Positions 27,401-36,306 of a DNA stretch of 64,000 nt are shown in pieces. The notes beneath the pieces are model-generated. The model saw nothing but the letters and a program-made list of their open reading frames with translations, had not been told where the DNA came from and did not search any database. The stretch's first letter is position 1. Each line of letters begins with the position of its first letter. The stretch comes from Tangfeifania diversioriginum (GTDB lineage Bacteria; Bacteroidota; Bacteroidia; Bacteroidales; Prolixibacteraceae). The position numbers and the translations under genes were made by a program. The stretch lies in the NCBI RefSeq assembly GCF_900141875.1, contig NZ_FQZE01000009.1:62001-126000 (forward strand). Reading direction: 5' to 3'.

Positions 27401-28285
27401 ATGAATTGCTCTATGATTAAATATTTCGTTTTCATCCTTTTTATTGCTGGATACTTCACAGCAGCTGCCCAGCCGGTAGAAGTGCAAGCCAACTACAACA
27501 GTGTGGGCGATGTGGATTTTGTGGCATACAACAATACGCCGGCACCGATTTTTCTGCAAGTTGATTTTGCCGATTTGGAGAATACTACTTTTGATGAGCC
27601 GCTGCCTTACATCAAATTGCTGGAACCGGGATTCAACACGCTTTTTACCTTGTTGCGACGGCCCGATGCCGGAGTGCCGCGTTTCAATTACCAGTTGAAA
27701 ACTTTCCGCTCAAACCCTATGGCGCTGGCCGATCTGGATTTCCCGTACCTGATTCCGCTAAAACCCGGCGAAACGGCATCGGTTTTTGATGTGCAAAATC
27801 TTGATGGATTTTGGGGAACCGACGAACCGGAATCGTGGAACGCAACAGGATTTAACGTTCAACCCAACGATCCGGTTTTTGCCAGCCGAACCGGCACTGT
27901 GGTGGAAATTACCGGCGCTGTTCGCGACGATGACCCGGCAAACTGGTACCACACCTGGACAAATTCGGTAACTATGCTTCAGCCCGACGGAACACTTATT
28001 TGCTACCGGAATGTAATCGACCCGGATGAAAAATTAAAAGTGAATGAAAAAAATTTTGCCGGCCAGCAAATTGGTGTTGTCCCTCCCAATGCGAATGAAC
28101 TCATTCTTCTGATTTTTCAACACAGCCTCAATTCAGATGAATTACGGTTTGTTATTCCTCAATTTATTTTAAGTGAAAATGAAACCGGGCTTTTGATTTC
28201 ATCCCCAAAAACCCCGGTTGTCCATCCCACTGAAATCAGAGGACTTGAAATGAGCAGGCGCGAAAAACGGCGAAACCTGAAGTAG
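27401..28285 (+). CDS. Secreted degenerate M23-like domain protein
   Basis: This 294-residue protein has a signal peptide ending near TAAAQP; an in-frame ATG at 27413 is an alternative start. Residues ~150-245 keep the layout of an M23 (LytM) domain: VFASRTGTVVEIT, then NSVTMLQPDGTLICYRNV, then KNFAGQQIGVVP. The zinc ligands are missing: the HxxxD and HxH pairs are absent and YxH is CYRN. It is therefore probably a non-catalytic peptidoglycan- or envelope-associated relative, possibly a regulator like other inactive LytM proteins. The assignment is inferred from the pattern alone. The tail is basic (MSRREKRRNLK). It converges on the GH53 gene with abutting stop codons. Confidence 0.6.
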   Translation: MNCSMIKYFVFILFIAGYFTAAAQPVEVQANYNSVGDVDFVAYNNTPAPIFLQVDFADLENTTFDEPLPYIKLLEPGFNTLFTLLRRPDAGVPRFNYQLKTFRSNPMALADLDFPYLIPLKPGETASVFDVQNLDGFWGTDEPESWNATGFNVQPNDPVFASRTGTVVEITGAVRDDDPANWYHTWTNSVTMLQPDGTLICYRNVIDPDEKLKVNEKNFAGQQIGVVPPNANELILLIFQHSLNSDELRFVIPQFILSENETGLLISSPKTPVVHPTEIRGLEMSRREKRRNLK

Positions 28286-29389
28286 TTAATTTTCTGCTTT
28301 CCACGCCGAAATTCCCTTAAACGCATTCCCGTCGCGGTTGAAAAGGCTTCTTCCGAGATACGGCACTCCGGTTCCGGGAACTTCCAGTCCGTCGGGTTTC
28401 CAGTAATACACCGAGGTAACTTTCGGGTACTTTTTCAGAATGTCGTTTAGTTTCACTAAAAAATCAAATTGTCCCTGTTCGTTTGGCGGGAAAGGCTGCA
28501 CGTCGAGTATCCATTCTGCCGGCTCAGGATACCAGCCGTTGGCATAATAAGCGGTTTCAACCACTGATATTTCCTGCTCATATTTATTCGACAAAAACTG
28601 GAGGTTGTTTTCCAGGTCATCAAAAGTGCCGTGCCACCAGGGATAGTAGCTCAACCCGATAATATCGAATTCCACTCCCCGTTGAAGAATGTTGCTGTAG
28701 AAATTATCCGACTCAACTAAATTCCCGCCCGTTGCGGCATGGATTAGTATGGGAATATTCGCTCCGTTTTCTGCCTCTTTTACACCTCGGATTCCGGCTT
28801 TCAGTAAAGTCGCCAGTTCTTCCCAATTGGCGCTGCCATCGTTGTTCCACAATTTTCCCTGCGGCCAAATCATGCCGTTATTTATTTCGTTGCCTATCTG
28901 CACCATGTCGGGGGCTGCTCCTGAATTATTCAGTGCATTCATTACTTTTTTGGTGTATTGGTAAACGCTGTCGCTCAGTGTGCCAATATCCAGGTTTTCC
29001 CAGGCTGCCGGCACATATTGTTTGGCCGGATCGGCCCAGGTATCGGAGTAATGAAAATCGAGCAGGAATTTGAATCCGTACGATTTTGCTTCCTTCGCCA
29101 AAGCAATGGTGTATCCCAAATCGTTGCAAACAGGGCCTTCCATGTTGGGAGAGTGAAATATACGCAACCGGCACCAGGTGTAATTATTGTCCTTAAAAAT
29201 TTGTAATCCCTCTTTTGTCTCGCCGTTAATTTTATATTCGCCGCCGGCATCTTCCAGTTTTTTCATGATGGAGAAATCGCCGCCATACTCCAGGATACTT
29301 TCTTCAGGCAGATTCTCGTTATTATTTTCCTTGTCTTTGCAGGAAAACGAAAAAAGCAACAACGCCAATGCTAAAACTAAATTACGCAT
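28286..29389 (-). CDS. GH53 arabinogalactan endo-beta-1,4-galactanase, lipoprotein
   Basis: This 367-residue lipoprotein has lipobox LFSFSC at residue 17, so it is membrane-anchored, probably on the outer surface. The GH53 TIM barrel is complete: GGDFSIMKKLEDAGGEY, WCRLRIFHSP, FKFLLDFHYSDTWADPAKQ, the acid/base Glu in QIGNEINNGMIWP, and the nucleophile Glu in SVVETAYY. The enzyme cleaves beta-1,4-galactan chains of pectic type I arabinogalactan. It is an orphan here: no galactosidase, SusCD pair or regulator is adjacent. Confidence 0.93.
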   Translation of the reverse strand: MRNLVLALALLLFSFSCKDKENNNENLPEESILEYGGDFSIMKKLEDAGGEYKINGETKEGLQIFKDNNYTWCRLRIFHSPNMEGPVCNDLGYTIALAKEAKSYGFKFLLDFHYSDTWADPAKQYVPAAWENLDIGTLSDSVYQYTKKVMNALNNSGAAPDMVQIGNEINNGMIWPQGKLWNNDGSANWEELATLLKAGIRGVKEAENGANIPILIHAATGGNLVESDNFYSNILQRGVEFDIIGLSYYPWWHGTFDDLENNLQFLSNKYEQEISVVETAYYANGWYPEPAEWILDVQPFPPNEQGQFDFLVKLNDILKKYPKVTSVYYWKPDGLEVPGTGVPYLGRSLFNRDGNAFKGISAWKAEN

Positions 29390-29431
29390 AAAAGCAGATT
29401 TTGAAATGAATGGGAAAATTAATGAATTTTT

Positions 29432-29854
29432 TTAATAATGCTGCGTTAATGCCGGGCGGCACCAGCCGAAGTGTTTCGATTCAAGCTCTTTAACCGTTGG
29501 GAACGGGTAATAAAGTAAATGTTTTTTTTCACCAATAAAGAACCCGTTTTTAATGGTACGGTATGAGATGTCTCCACGCAGGAAACGAAGTACTGTTTTG
29601 GTTAGTTTACCTTTTGTTTTGTTCAGTTTTATCAGGCATTCGCGCAGGTGGTCGGGGTTAGGATAAGGCAGGTTATGCAGCGGCGCGCCGGGATCATTGG
29701 CCAGCTCATTAAGCAAAAGTTCGGCAAAAAACAATTTAGGCGTTGAAACCGGTTTGCTTGTATCGGTCAGGAACCGGATAAACTCGTCGGGGATAAGTTT
29801 GCTCGCAACCCGCGTGGTTATCGGGTTGAATTGCTGATAGAGATGAATTATCTC
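29432..29854 (-). pseudogene. Unrecognised open frame without a start codon, probable gene remnant
   Basis: An open frame of about 140 codons runs from just after a stop (TAA at 29855-29857 read on the minus strand) to 29432, with no ATG and only a weak TTG about 40 codons in. The residues look coding (for example DEFIRFLTDTSKPVSTPKLFF, LLNELANDPGAPLHNLPYP, TKTVLRFLRGDISYRTIKNG), but I recognise no family. The likeliest reading is a 5'-truncated gene. A sequencing or start-codon artefact is possible. Confidence 0.35.
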
Positions 29855-29856
29855 TT

Positions 29857-29892
29857 ACTGTCAAAATGATAAATTTTTATCAATTTGATAGT
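29857..29892. promoter_or_regulatory. 36-bp palindrome, operator-like
   Basis: Arms ACTGTCAAAATGATAAA (29857-29873) and TTTATCAATTTGATAGT (29876-29892) are inverted repeats with two mismatches, separated by two T. They lie between the minus-strand remnant and the plus-strand lipoprotein gene at 30036. The size and symmetry suggest a dimeric regulator site or a DNA hairpin. Confidence 0.5.
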
Positions 29893-30035
29893 GTTGTTGA
29901 TTTGTGGTAAATGTTTAAGTGTCATTTATTCAGTGTTTTATGGTTGGTGGTTTGAATGTGCATGAAGGTTGCGTACTTGCTTATTGCAAAACCAGTTTGT
30001 AATTCAAAACTAATAAATACTAAAACGTAAATAGT

Positions 30036-30887
30036 ATGAAAAAAATGAAAAGGATTTTAGGAATTATGGTAGCAGCAAGTTTAATTATCGCAACTTCCTG
30101 TCAGGAAGACAGGGTGGAAGAACAACCACTTCCGGAGGGTCAGGCAGTTGCCCGGCTTTCATTAAAGGCCGGCACCCAACCTCAGACTACGCAACTGAAA
30201 AGTGCTTCAATGTTATTTGATACAATGATCATCGATGAAGCTTTCATCGGGGTTGAAAAAATTAAATTCAAACCACTGGTTGATCGCAAGGAAATGAAAG
30301 AACAACATAGAAATAAGGACCACCAGAAAATTATTTTTGAAGGCCCCTTTGAAATCAATTTGCTCACAGGAGAATCGTATCCCGAAGTTAACTGGCTGGA
30401 AGTTTATCCCGGTGTGTACAAGGAAATTGAATTGGAAACTGAAAACCTGCTCGAAGGTGGGAATTCAATTTTTATAAAAGGTTCAATGGTTGTTGAAGAG
30501 CTGGAAATTCCATTCGAATTTAGTACCCGAGAAGAATTTGAAATGGAAATTGAAAATGATACCGGAATTGTTATTGATGAGGGTGTCTTAAATGAGCTGA
30601 TGGTAATATTTAATCTGCCACAAATGTTTAATGTGATAGATTTTGATGATGTACCCGAATTTGAATTCAGCGAAGAGGGAGTGTTGATTTTTTCCGATGA
30701 ATCAAACGAGGAAATTGCAGGTTTGATGCGGGAAATGATGGAAGAAGTTGGAATTTTCCTTAAGTTGAAACCTGAAGGACATGCGTACGGAAAATATAAA
30801 AACAAGCATGACGATGACGACAACGATGATTGGGATGACCATGAAGATGACGATGATGAAGACGATAATGACGACCATGACGATTAA
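30036..30887 (+). CDS. Lipoprotein with aspartate-rich C-terminal tail
   Basis: This 283-residue protein has a lipobox near residue 21 (SLIIATSC), so it is lipid-anchored. After a short linker it has a beta-rich body (FEGPFEINLLTGESYPEVNW, VYPGVYKEIELETE) weakly reminiscent of DUF4382 lipoproteins. The last ~30 residues are almost only Asp with scattered His, Trp, Lys and Asn, starting NKHDDDDNDDWDDHEDD. Such a tail could bind Ca2+ or other cations, or act as a disordered acidic spacer. No enzyme motif is visible. It is transcribed alone and followed by a hairpin terminator. Confidence 0.7.
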   Translation: MKKMKRILGIMVAASLIIATSCQEDRVEEQPLPEGQAVARLSLKAGTQPQTTQLKSASMLFDTMIIDEAFIGVEKIKFKPLVDRKEMKEQHRNKDHQKIIFEGPFEINLLTGESYPEVNWLEVYPGVYKEIELETENLLEGGNSIFIKGSMVVEELEIPFEFSTREEFEMEIENDTGIVIDEGVLNELMVIFNLPQMFNVIDFDDVPEFEFSEEGVLIFSDESNEEIAGLMREMMEEVGIFLKLKPEGHAYGKYKNKHDDDDNDDWDDHEDDDDEDDNDDHDD

Positions 30888-30924
30888 GTAGGTCTGGGTT
30901 TAGTTTAATTTTCAATTTAGAATG

Positions 30925-30974
30925 CTGCTGTCCTGGCCAATGGTTTTTGCCTTTCCGGGATGGCAGTTTTTTTT
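30925..30974 (+). terminator. Rho-independent terminator after the acidic lipoprotein gene
   Basis: CTGCTGTCCTGG (30925-30936) pairs fully, counting G-U, with CCGGGATGGCAG (30955-30966) over an 18-nt loop, followed by eight T. Confidence 0.75.
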
Positions 30975-31080
30975 GCCTGCGAACGAACTTTTTTGAATTT
31001 GTTTACTTGGGAAGTGCCAGTGATTTAACCATCTTCCTTTTCCGTCAAACCTGATTTTTTTATCTTCACCCCAAATTAAA

Positions 31081-31450
31081 ATGACCAGGCTTGTGAAACG
31101 AATTCTTACCATCGACATCATGCGTGGGCTCACCCTTTTCCTGATGCTTTTTGTAAACGATTTGTACAGGAATAAGTATTCTTCTATTTGTGGTACTTTT
31201 CCTGATTATTGACGTGTGGGGAAAATCCAAATGGTGCAATGTGTTTAAACCTGCGGGTCAAAATTCGCTCACCACATACCTGGCACCAGATCTTATATAT
31301 TATATTGTATGGATGACCGGTTTCCCGTTGCTTTTTTACAAGCAGCTCGAAAGTCCGCTTTTGGTAATTGCCGGGTCGCTGGTTTGGGCATTTGCAATGA
31401 TTGGCTTTGCAGCGTTGTTGTCAAAAATTGGCATCAGGCTGAAGTTGTAA
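31081..31450 (+). pseudogene. Internally deleted DUF5009/heparan-acetyltransferase-like membrane protein gene
   Basis: The ATG at 31081 starts ILTIDIMRGLTLFLMLFVNDLY, the conserved N-terminus of DUF5009/HGSNAT-like inner-membrane acyltransferases, but its frame stops at 31210-31212. A second frame, 31190-31450, carries the family C-terminus: LFLIIDVWGKSKWCNVF, PAGQNSLTTYLAPDLIYY and two further helices ending at the TAA 31448-31450. A full protein of this family is ~370-480 residues; about 250 middle residues are missing and the halves are out of frame, with the junction near 31165-31175. This is a deletion scar, not a short gene. It lies directly upstream of the DUF2961 gene. Confidence 0.75.
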
Positions 31451-31500
31451 CTGCTGTTTTATTACCTTCGTGTTTTATCGCAAAACTAAAATATTCAATC

Positions 31501-33570
31501 ATGAACCGTACATTTCTTCTAATCGGACTAATTGCCTCTTTACTGTTTTCATCGTGTAATAAGGAGAAAGTGACCCTGAATTCACTCCTCAGCGAAATGA
31601 CTGATCGTGAAGTGCTGACACGTTTGCCTGAAAAGCCATACACATTAAAACAATTTAGCAGTTACGACCGCCAAAGCACTACACCAGGCGAAGAGGGCTG
31701 GTGGGCAAATGCCGATTTTACGCAATTTATTCGTGAAGAAGAAAACAGCGGACGACGCGAATTTGTACTTTTCGATGCCGAAGGACCGGGCGCTGTGGTG
31801 CGCTGGTGGATGACGTTTGCAGGCGAAGGTGCTGCGGATGGCACGGTTCGGATTTATCTCGATAACAAACAGGAACCTGTTATTGAAGGAGATATTCTTA
31901 AACTGCTGAGTGGCGAAATGTTGGCAAAGGAACCACTCGCTGCATCGGTTTCGCACGAAACTGAGTACGGCCAGCGCGGACACAATTTGTACCTGCCCCT
32001 GCCTTATGCCAGTCAGTGTAAAATTACATACGAATGCGATGCCGTGGAAATCACGGACGAGGGAAGGCGCCCAAGTATTTATTACAACATTTGTTACCGC
32101 ACCTACGAAAAAGGTGTTGAAGTGGAAAGCATTTCTCCCGAAGTAGTTCAGCAAAACCGCGAACTTATTGATGCAACCGGTCGTTTTTTGCTGGCCGGCT
32201 ATTCAGCACCCGATCAAAAAGAACTGTCAGGTGAAAAAGCATTGGCGCCGGGTGAATCGTTAACGCTCAATTTTGAAGGTTCCGACAAGGCTGTTTCCTA
32301 TTTATCGGCTGCACTTGAAAGCGAAAACCTGCCGCAGGCACTCCGCTCCACAGTGCTTTCCATTTCTTTCGACGGTGAAGAAACAGTCTGGATTCCTGTT
32401 GGCGAGTTTTTTGGAACCGGCTACCAGGTTAATCCATCCAACACTTGGTACACAAAAGTTACAGAGAACGGAAATATGGAATCGTACTGGTTGATGCCGT
32501 TTAAAGAAAATGTTGAAATTAAATTCACCAACTATGGTGAAGAAACAGTAAATGTAAAGGCTGCGGCTGATTTGGAGAGTTATAAATGGAGCAATACAAG
32601 TTTGTATTTTGGGGCGGCATGGAAAGAACATTACCAGATTAATACGGCGAAAGATCCGGATTTGGATAACCACAAATGGCATTTCGATGTGAATTATGTG
32701 GATTTAAAAGGGCATGGGCTTTACGTGGGGGATGCACTCACTGTTTTCAATACGGCCGATGCCTGGTGGGGCGAAGGGGACGAAAAGATTTTTGTGGACG
32801 GGGAAGAGTTCCCGTCCTTTATCGGCACCGGTACCGAGGATTATTACGGATATGCCTGGTGCCGGCCCGAAAAATTTACCCATCCGTTTATTGCACAGCC
32901 TACCGGCGCTGGAAATTTTCATCCGGGAATGACGGTGAACATGCGCTACCGCACTCTGGATGCCATTCCGTTTCAGTCTGAAATAAGCTCCAATATTGAA
33001 TTGTGGCACTGGGCAAAAACAACCATTAATTTTGCCATGTCATCGTTTTGGTACGCCCGTCCGGGAGTTGAAACCAACGCCGAAATCAATGTGGAAAGCG
33101 TAAAAAATCCAGTGGCTCTCGACCGCTCAGCTATTTATCCGCCGGTAGTGGATGAAGATGGGATGATTGAAGGCGAACATCTTGAATTAGCTTTGACACC
33201 TACGGGTACTGCCGGCATGCAAGGAGGTGATTTTGGCTGGAGCGGCGACAGCCAGTTGTGGTGGCGACATGGGAAAACGAACGACGAACTGCTTACCCGT
33301 TTCATTCTGGAAGAGGATGGCAGATACCGGATTTCAGCACGACTAACCCAGGCACCTGATTACGGAATTATCCAGCTTTACCTCGATGGACGTCCTCTTG
33401 GACAGAAATTTAATGGATATTTTTCTGAAGGGGTAAGAGCAGTGGAGGTTGATTTGGGCTCCCGGGTAATTAATGAAGGTGAACACATTCTAACCGTAAA
33501 AATTGTGGGAGCCGATGCAAATGCCAAACCCGGCAACATGGCCGGAATTGATTGGGTGAAGTTTGAGTAG
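31501..33570 (+). CDS. DUF2961/GH172-family lipoprotein
   Basis: Starting at the ATG at 31501 gives 689 residues with a lipobox at LLFSSC; the open frame extends upstream to 31309, but that part overlaps the pseudogene and has no signal peptide. The DUF2961 core holds GWWANADFTQFIREEE, VLFDAEGPGAVVRWW and the family hallmark VDGEEFPSFIGTGTEDYYGYAW near residues 430-450. The C-terminal ~110 residues form a beta-sandwich carbohydrate-binding-like module (GRYRISARLTQAPDYGIIQL). DUF2961 is now glycoside hydrolase family 172, with members acting on fructosides, D-arabinan and related sugars; the substrate here is unknown. Surface anchoring by lipid is likely. Confidence 0.85.
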   Translation: MNRTFLLIGLIASLLFSSCNKEKVTLNSLLSEMTDREVLTRLPEKPYTLKQFSSYDRQSTTPGEEGWWANADFTQFIREEENSGRREFVLFDAEGPGAVVRWWMTFAGEGAADGTVRIYLDNKQEPVIEGDILKLLSGEMLAKEPLAASVSHETEYGQRGHNLYLPLPYASQCKITYECDAVEITDEGRRPSIYYNICYRTYEKGVEVESISPEVVQQNRELIDATGRFLLAGYSAPDQKELSGEKALAPGESLTLNFEGSDKAVSYLSAALESENLPQALRSTVLSISFDGEETVWIPVGEFFGTGYQVNPSNTWYTKVTENGNMESYWLMPFKENVEIKFTNYGEETVNVKAAADLESYKWSNTSLYFGAAWKEHYQINTAKDPDLDNHKWHFDVNYVDLKGHGLYVGDALTVFNTADAWWGEGDEKIFVDGEEFPSFIGTGTEDYYGYAWCRPEKFTHPFIAQPTGAGNFHPGMTVNMRYRTLDAIPFQSEISSNIELWHWAKTTINFAMSSFWYARPGVETNAEINVESVKNPVALDRSAIYPPVVDEDGMIEGEHLELALTPTGTAGMQGGDFGWSGDSQLWWRHGKTNDELLTRFILEEDGRYRISARLTQAPDYGIIQLYLDGRPLGQKFNGYFSEGVRAVEVDLGSRVINEGEHILTVKIVGADANAKPGNMAGIDWVKFE

Positions 33571-33889
33571 CCCCAATTTTTTCTAATGAGTATTAAGGGG
33601 ATTCCAACTAATTAATATTTATTGATTTCCCGCAGATTCCGCAGATAAACGCTGATTATTTTATTTTCTGCGAAAACCTGCGAAATCCCAGCCTGCGTCT
33701 GGCAGGAGCGGGAGATTTACTTTTTATTCACTCAAAGTGAGGCTATGACTAATTTGGTTACTTTTCCAACATCATGAAAAGCCAACTGATTTCTTCATCT
33801 GCAAAATTATCGGAACTAATATTCTGAAGAATTGCATATTTGTTAAATTTATTTTACATTTAAACCGTTTATTTGTAAATTATAGTTGC
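33571..33889. other. 319-bp intergenic region before an ATPase gene
   Basis: No coding frame is seen. It contains a small hairpin CCTGC-GTCTG-GCAGG near 33691-33705 and, at 33735-33747, AAGTGAGGCTATG, which recurs downstream of the next gene. The 150 bp before the ATPase start are AT-rich and may contain its promoter. Confidence 0.5.
33735..33747 (+). repeat. 13-bp direct repeat, left copy
   Basis: AAGTGAGGCTATG occurs here and at 35071-35083, in the same orientation, bracketing the DUF4143 ATPase gene. Confidence 0.5.
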
Positions 33890-35017
33890 ATGATAATACG
33901 AAATTTTTGGTTGCAGCAGTTAAATGAAGCATGGAAAGAAAGATCATTGATTTGGTTATCGGGTGTACGCCGAAGTGGTAAAACCACTTTGTGTAAAATG
34001 GTTCCTGATGCTATTTACATGAATTGTGATTTGCCCTCTGTGGTACGACAAATTGAAGATCCGGAATTTTTTTTTCACAATGTGACAGGAAACAATATAG
34101 TTATCTTCGATGAAATTCACCGAATTGAAAATCCAAGTGCTGTTTTAAAAATTGGGACAGATGAATTCCCCGAAATAAAAATTCTTGCCACGGGGTCTTC
34201 TACACTTTCTGCAACTAAAAAATTTAGGGATTCATTAGCCGGTAGAAAAGTACAGCTCTTTTTACCTCCTGTACTTTGGTCGGAATGCAACGCTAATTTT
34301 GGCATTTCTGATTTGGATCGTCGTTTAATTAGAGGAGGATTGCCTGAATTTCTCCTTGCTGATACAAAAATTGCGGAGCATTATTCGGAGTGGATGGATA
34401 GTTATTATGCCCGGGATATTCAGGAATTGTTCAATGTTAGGAATCGTACAGGTTTTTTAAAACTAATGCAATTAATTTTTTTGCAAAGCGGAGGTATGCT
34501 TGAAATTTCTTCTCTGGCAAAAGAATCTGGGTTGAGCAGGCCAACTGTAATGGCACACATTGAAGCATTAACTTTAGCTCATGCTATTTTCCCTGTGCCG
34601 CCTTTTTATGGGGGAGGCAAAAAAGAGATTGTGAAACGCCCAAAAGTATATGCTTTTGATACGGGTTTTGTTACTCATGTAAAAGGTTGGAATGAAATAA
34701 GAGAAACTGACAGAGGCATTCTATGGGAACACCTTGTTTTAGATATGCTTCGGACACAAAAAGGAAACGTATTTTATTGGGCGGATACCTATGGAAATGA
34801 AATAGACTTTATTGCAAAGGCCAGCACAGGGCAAGTTCATGCTTTTGAATGCAAAATTAATCCTGATAAATTTTCACCGAAAGCGTTGCTGAAATTTCGT
34901 GAATTTTATCCCGAAGGGAAAAATTTTTGTATTTCTCCCCATGTTCAGCATTCTTATAAATTAAGTTTTAAGGGAATTGAAGTAGAATTTCATTCCGGAC
35001 TTTTCAATCAGTGGTAA
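33890..35017 (+). CDS. AAA_14/DUF4143 ATPase
   Basis: This 375-residue protein shows Walker A GVRRSGKTT near residue 26, Walker B IVIFDEIHRIENP, the sensor ATGSSTLSATKKF, and the C-terminal DUF4143 domain with VYAFDTGFVTHVKG, ILWEHLVLDMLR and the YWADTYGNEIDFIAK/FECKIN nuclease-like pattern (D...E.K). The family is common as lineage-specific, often mobile, single-gene insertions in Bacteroidota, and its role is unsettled. Flanking 13-bp repeats (33735 and 35071) support an insertion history. A second, clearly different member lies at 49641-50900. Confidence 0.88.
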   Translation: MIIRNFWLQQLNEAWKERSLIWLSGVRRSGKTTLCKMVPDAIYMNCDLPSVVRQIEDPEFFFHNVTGNNIVIFDEIHRIENPSAVLKIGTDEFPEIKILATGSSTLSATKKFRDSLAGRKVQLFLPPVLWSECNANFGISDLDRRLIRGGLPEFLLADTKIAEHYSEWMDSYYARDIQELFNVRNRTGFLKLMQLIFLQSGGMLEISSLAKESGLSRPTVMAHIEALTLAHAIFPVPPFYGGGKKEIVKRPKVYAFDTGFVTHVKGWNEIRETDRGILWEHLVLDMLRTQKGNVFYWADTYGNEIDFIAKASTGQVHAFECKINPDKFSPKALLKFREFYPEGKNFCISPHVQHSYKLSFKGIEVEFHSGLFNQW

Positions 35018-35053
35018 ATTTATTTCGATGGATAAACAACAGTAGGAGAGCTT

Positions 35054-35086
35054 AGCCATAGCCTCATTTCAAGTGAGGCTATGGCT
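35054..35086. terminator. Perfect 13-bp stem hairpin between convergent genes
   Basis: AGCCATAGCCTCA (35054-35066) and TGAGGCTATGGCT (35074-35086) are perfect inverted repeats with a 7-nt loop, 37 bp after the ATPase stop and 10 bp before the convergent PIG-L stop. A T run follows at 35091-35096. It also includes the right copy of the AAGTGAGGCTATG repeat. Confidence 0.7.
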
Positions 35087-35095
35087 CATGTTTTT

Positions 35096-35968
35096 TCATT
35101 CCCCCAACATCGGAAACAATTTTTTGATCTCATCATCCGAAGGCCTTCTTCCATACTCACAAATTTCGAAGGATTCGGCCACTTTTACATTTTTCGCTTT
35201 TTCTACGCCGTACCATTTTTCGAGCGATTGCCGCATCTCTTCTGTGATACGTGGCTTGCGCAATCCGGCCAGCCATTCCAGCCGTTCGTTTTCGGTTTCG
35301 GGTACTTCATCTAACCTTCCGCTGGTCCAGGGCAACCACTCAAAAAACTGTGATTCGTGTGCGGCCATACCATAAATTTTCTGGTCGTACACATCGGTAA
35401 TGTCCACGGTAATATCCGGTTGAAAAGGATAAGGTTTCTGAAAGCGGTCCTGTGCATATAAAAATACCGGGTTCTTTTTTAGTGGCGGGGTATCAGTTAC
35501 CACGTTCGGCACAATAACCATATAGGCAGCGTCCTGCACAAGTATTGAAGTGTTCCTGTGGTCAGGGTGATAATCGTTGGGGCGGTGGCTGATCACCACA
35601 TCGGCATTCCACTGCCTGATGAGCCGTATAACTTCTTTCCGGTTTTCCAGTGTTGGCAGCAACTCTCCGTCGTGATTTTCTAAAACAATATATTTTACTC
35701 CAAATCTGTTTCCGGCTTCTTGGGCTTCAGCCCGGCGAATTTTGGCCAGTGCGCCGCCGCCTTTTTCATGGTGCCCGGCATCGCCGTTGGTTAACGAAAC
35801 AAACAGCACATTGTGTCCCATTTTTGAGAATTTTATGGCTGTGCCGCCCGCGTCTCCATCGGCATCATCGGGGTGGGCACCAATAACAACTACGTTAACA
35901 GGTGATTGAGAAAATGAAAAAGGAACAAAAAAGAAAAGAGCAATCGAAATAAAAAGTAATTTCTTCAT
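35096..35968 (-). CDS. Secreted PIG-L (LmbE-like) family deacetylase
   Basis: This 290-residue protein has a signal peptide (MKKLLFISIALFFFVPFSFS), so it is periplasmic or surface-exposed. The zinc/catalytic motif AHPDDADGDAGG near residue 32 is followed by SLTNGDAGHH, and SHRPNDYHPDHRNTS supplies the third metal histidine. PIG-L enzymes deacetylate N-acetylglucosamine-bearing substrates. The exported form next to glycan-uptake systems suggests action on a glycan fragment or glycopeptide. It is divergent from the first SusC gene. Confidence 0.88.
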   Translation of the reverse strand: MKKLLFISIALFFFVPFSFSQSPVNVVVIGAHPDDADGDAGGTAIKFSKMGHNVLFVSLTNGDAGHHEKGGGALAKIRRAEAQEAGNRFGVKYIVLENHDGELLPTLENRKEVIRLIRQWNADVVISHRPNDYHPDHRNTSILVQDAAYMVIVPNVVTDTPPLKKNPVFLYAQDRFQKPYPFQPDITVDITDVYDQKIYGMAAHESQFFEWLPWTSGRLDEVPETENERLEWLAGLRKPRITEEMRQSLEKWYGVEKAKNVKVAESFEICEYGRRPSDDEIKKLFPMLGE

Positions 35969-36306
35969 CGGACAATTAGTTTAGTATTTTAAAAAATTAA
36001 AAATAATTTTCTTTTTTTGAGCCAGCTGAATTTTTTTCGTTTTTTTTGAGTCATCTTGCATTAAATCAGTTTAATTATGACCTAAGTCATTAGATTTTAT
36101 GGGGGCTGTAGTTATATTTCCATTTTTCAGCTTTTTTAAGAAAAAGATTGAACATCATTAGAGTTTATTAGTTTATGATGATTTTAAATGAATAATAGTT
36201 TGAAAAGTTCAATTAATTGTGAAAATATGTTAATCACTGAATTTTTTTTTATATTAGCCCTCCTATTTGTGAAAAAGAGTGAGTTATTAATTTTAAAATT
36301 TGATCT
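35969..36306. promoter_or_regulatory. 338-bp divergent promoter region between PIG-L and SusC genes
   Basis: Very AT-rich, with several A/T tracts and no coding frame. It must hold the promoters of both genes. No box matching TAnnTTTG exactly, and no regulator gene next to it, was found. Confidence 0.45.

Noticed and set aside
31309-31500. Upstream extension of the DUF2961 gene
   Set aside because: It overlaps the pseudogene in another frame; the lipobox places the start at 31501.
33691-33705. Short hairpin CCTGC/GCAGG
   Set aside because: Five-bp stem without a T run; too weak to call a terminator.
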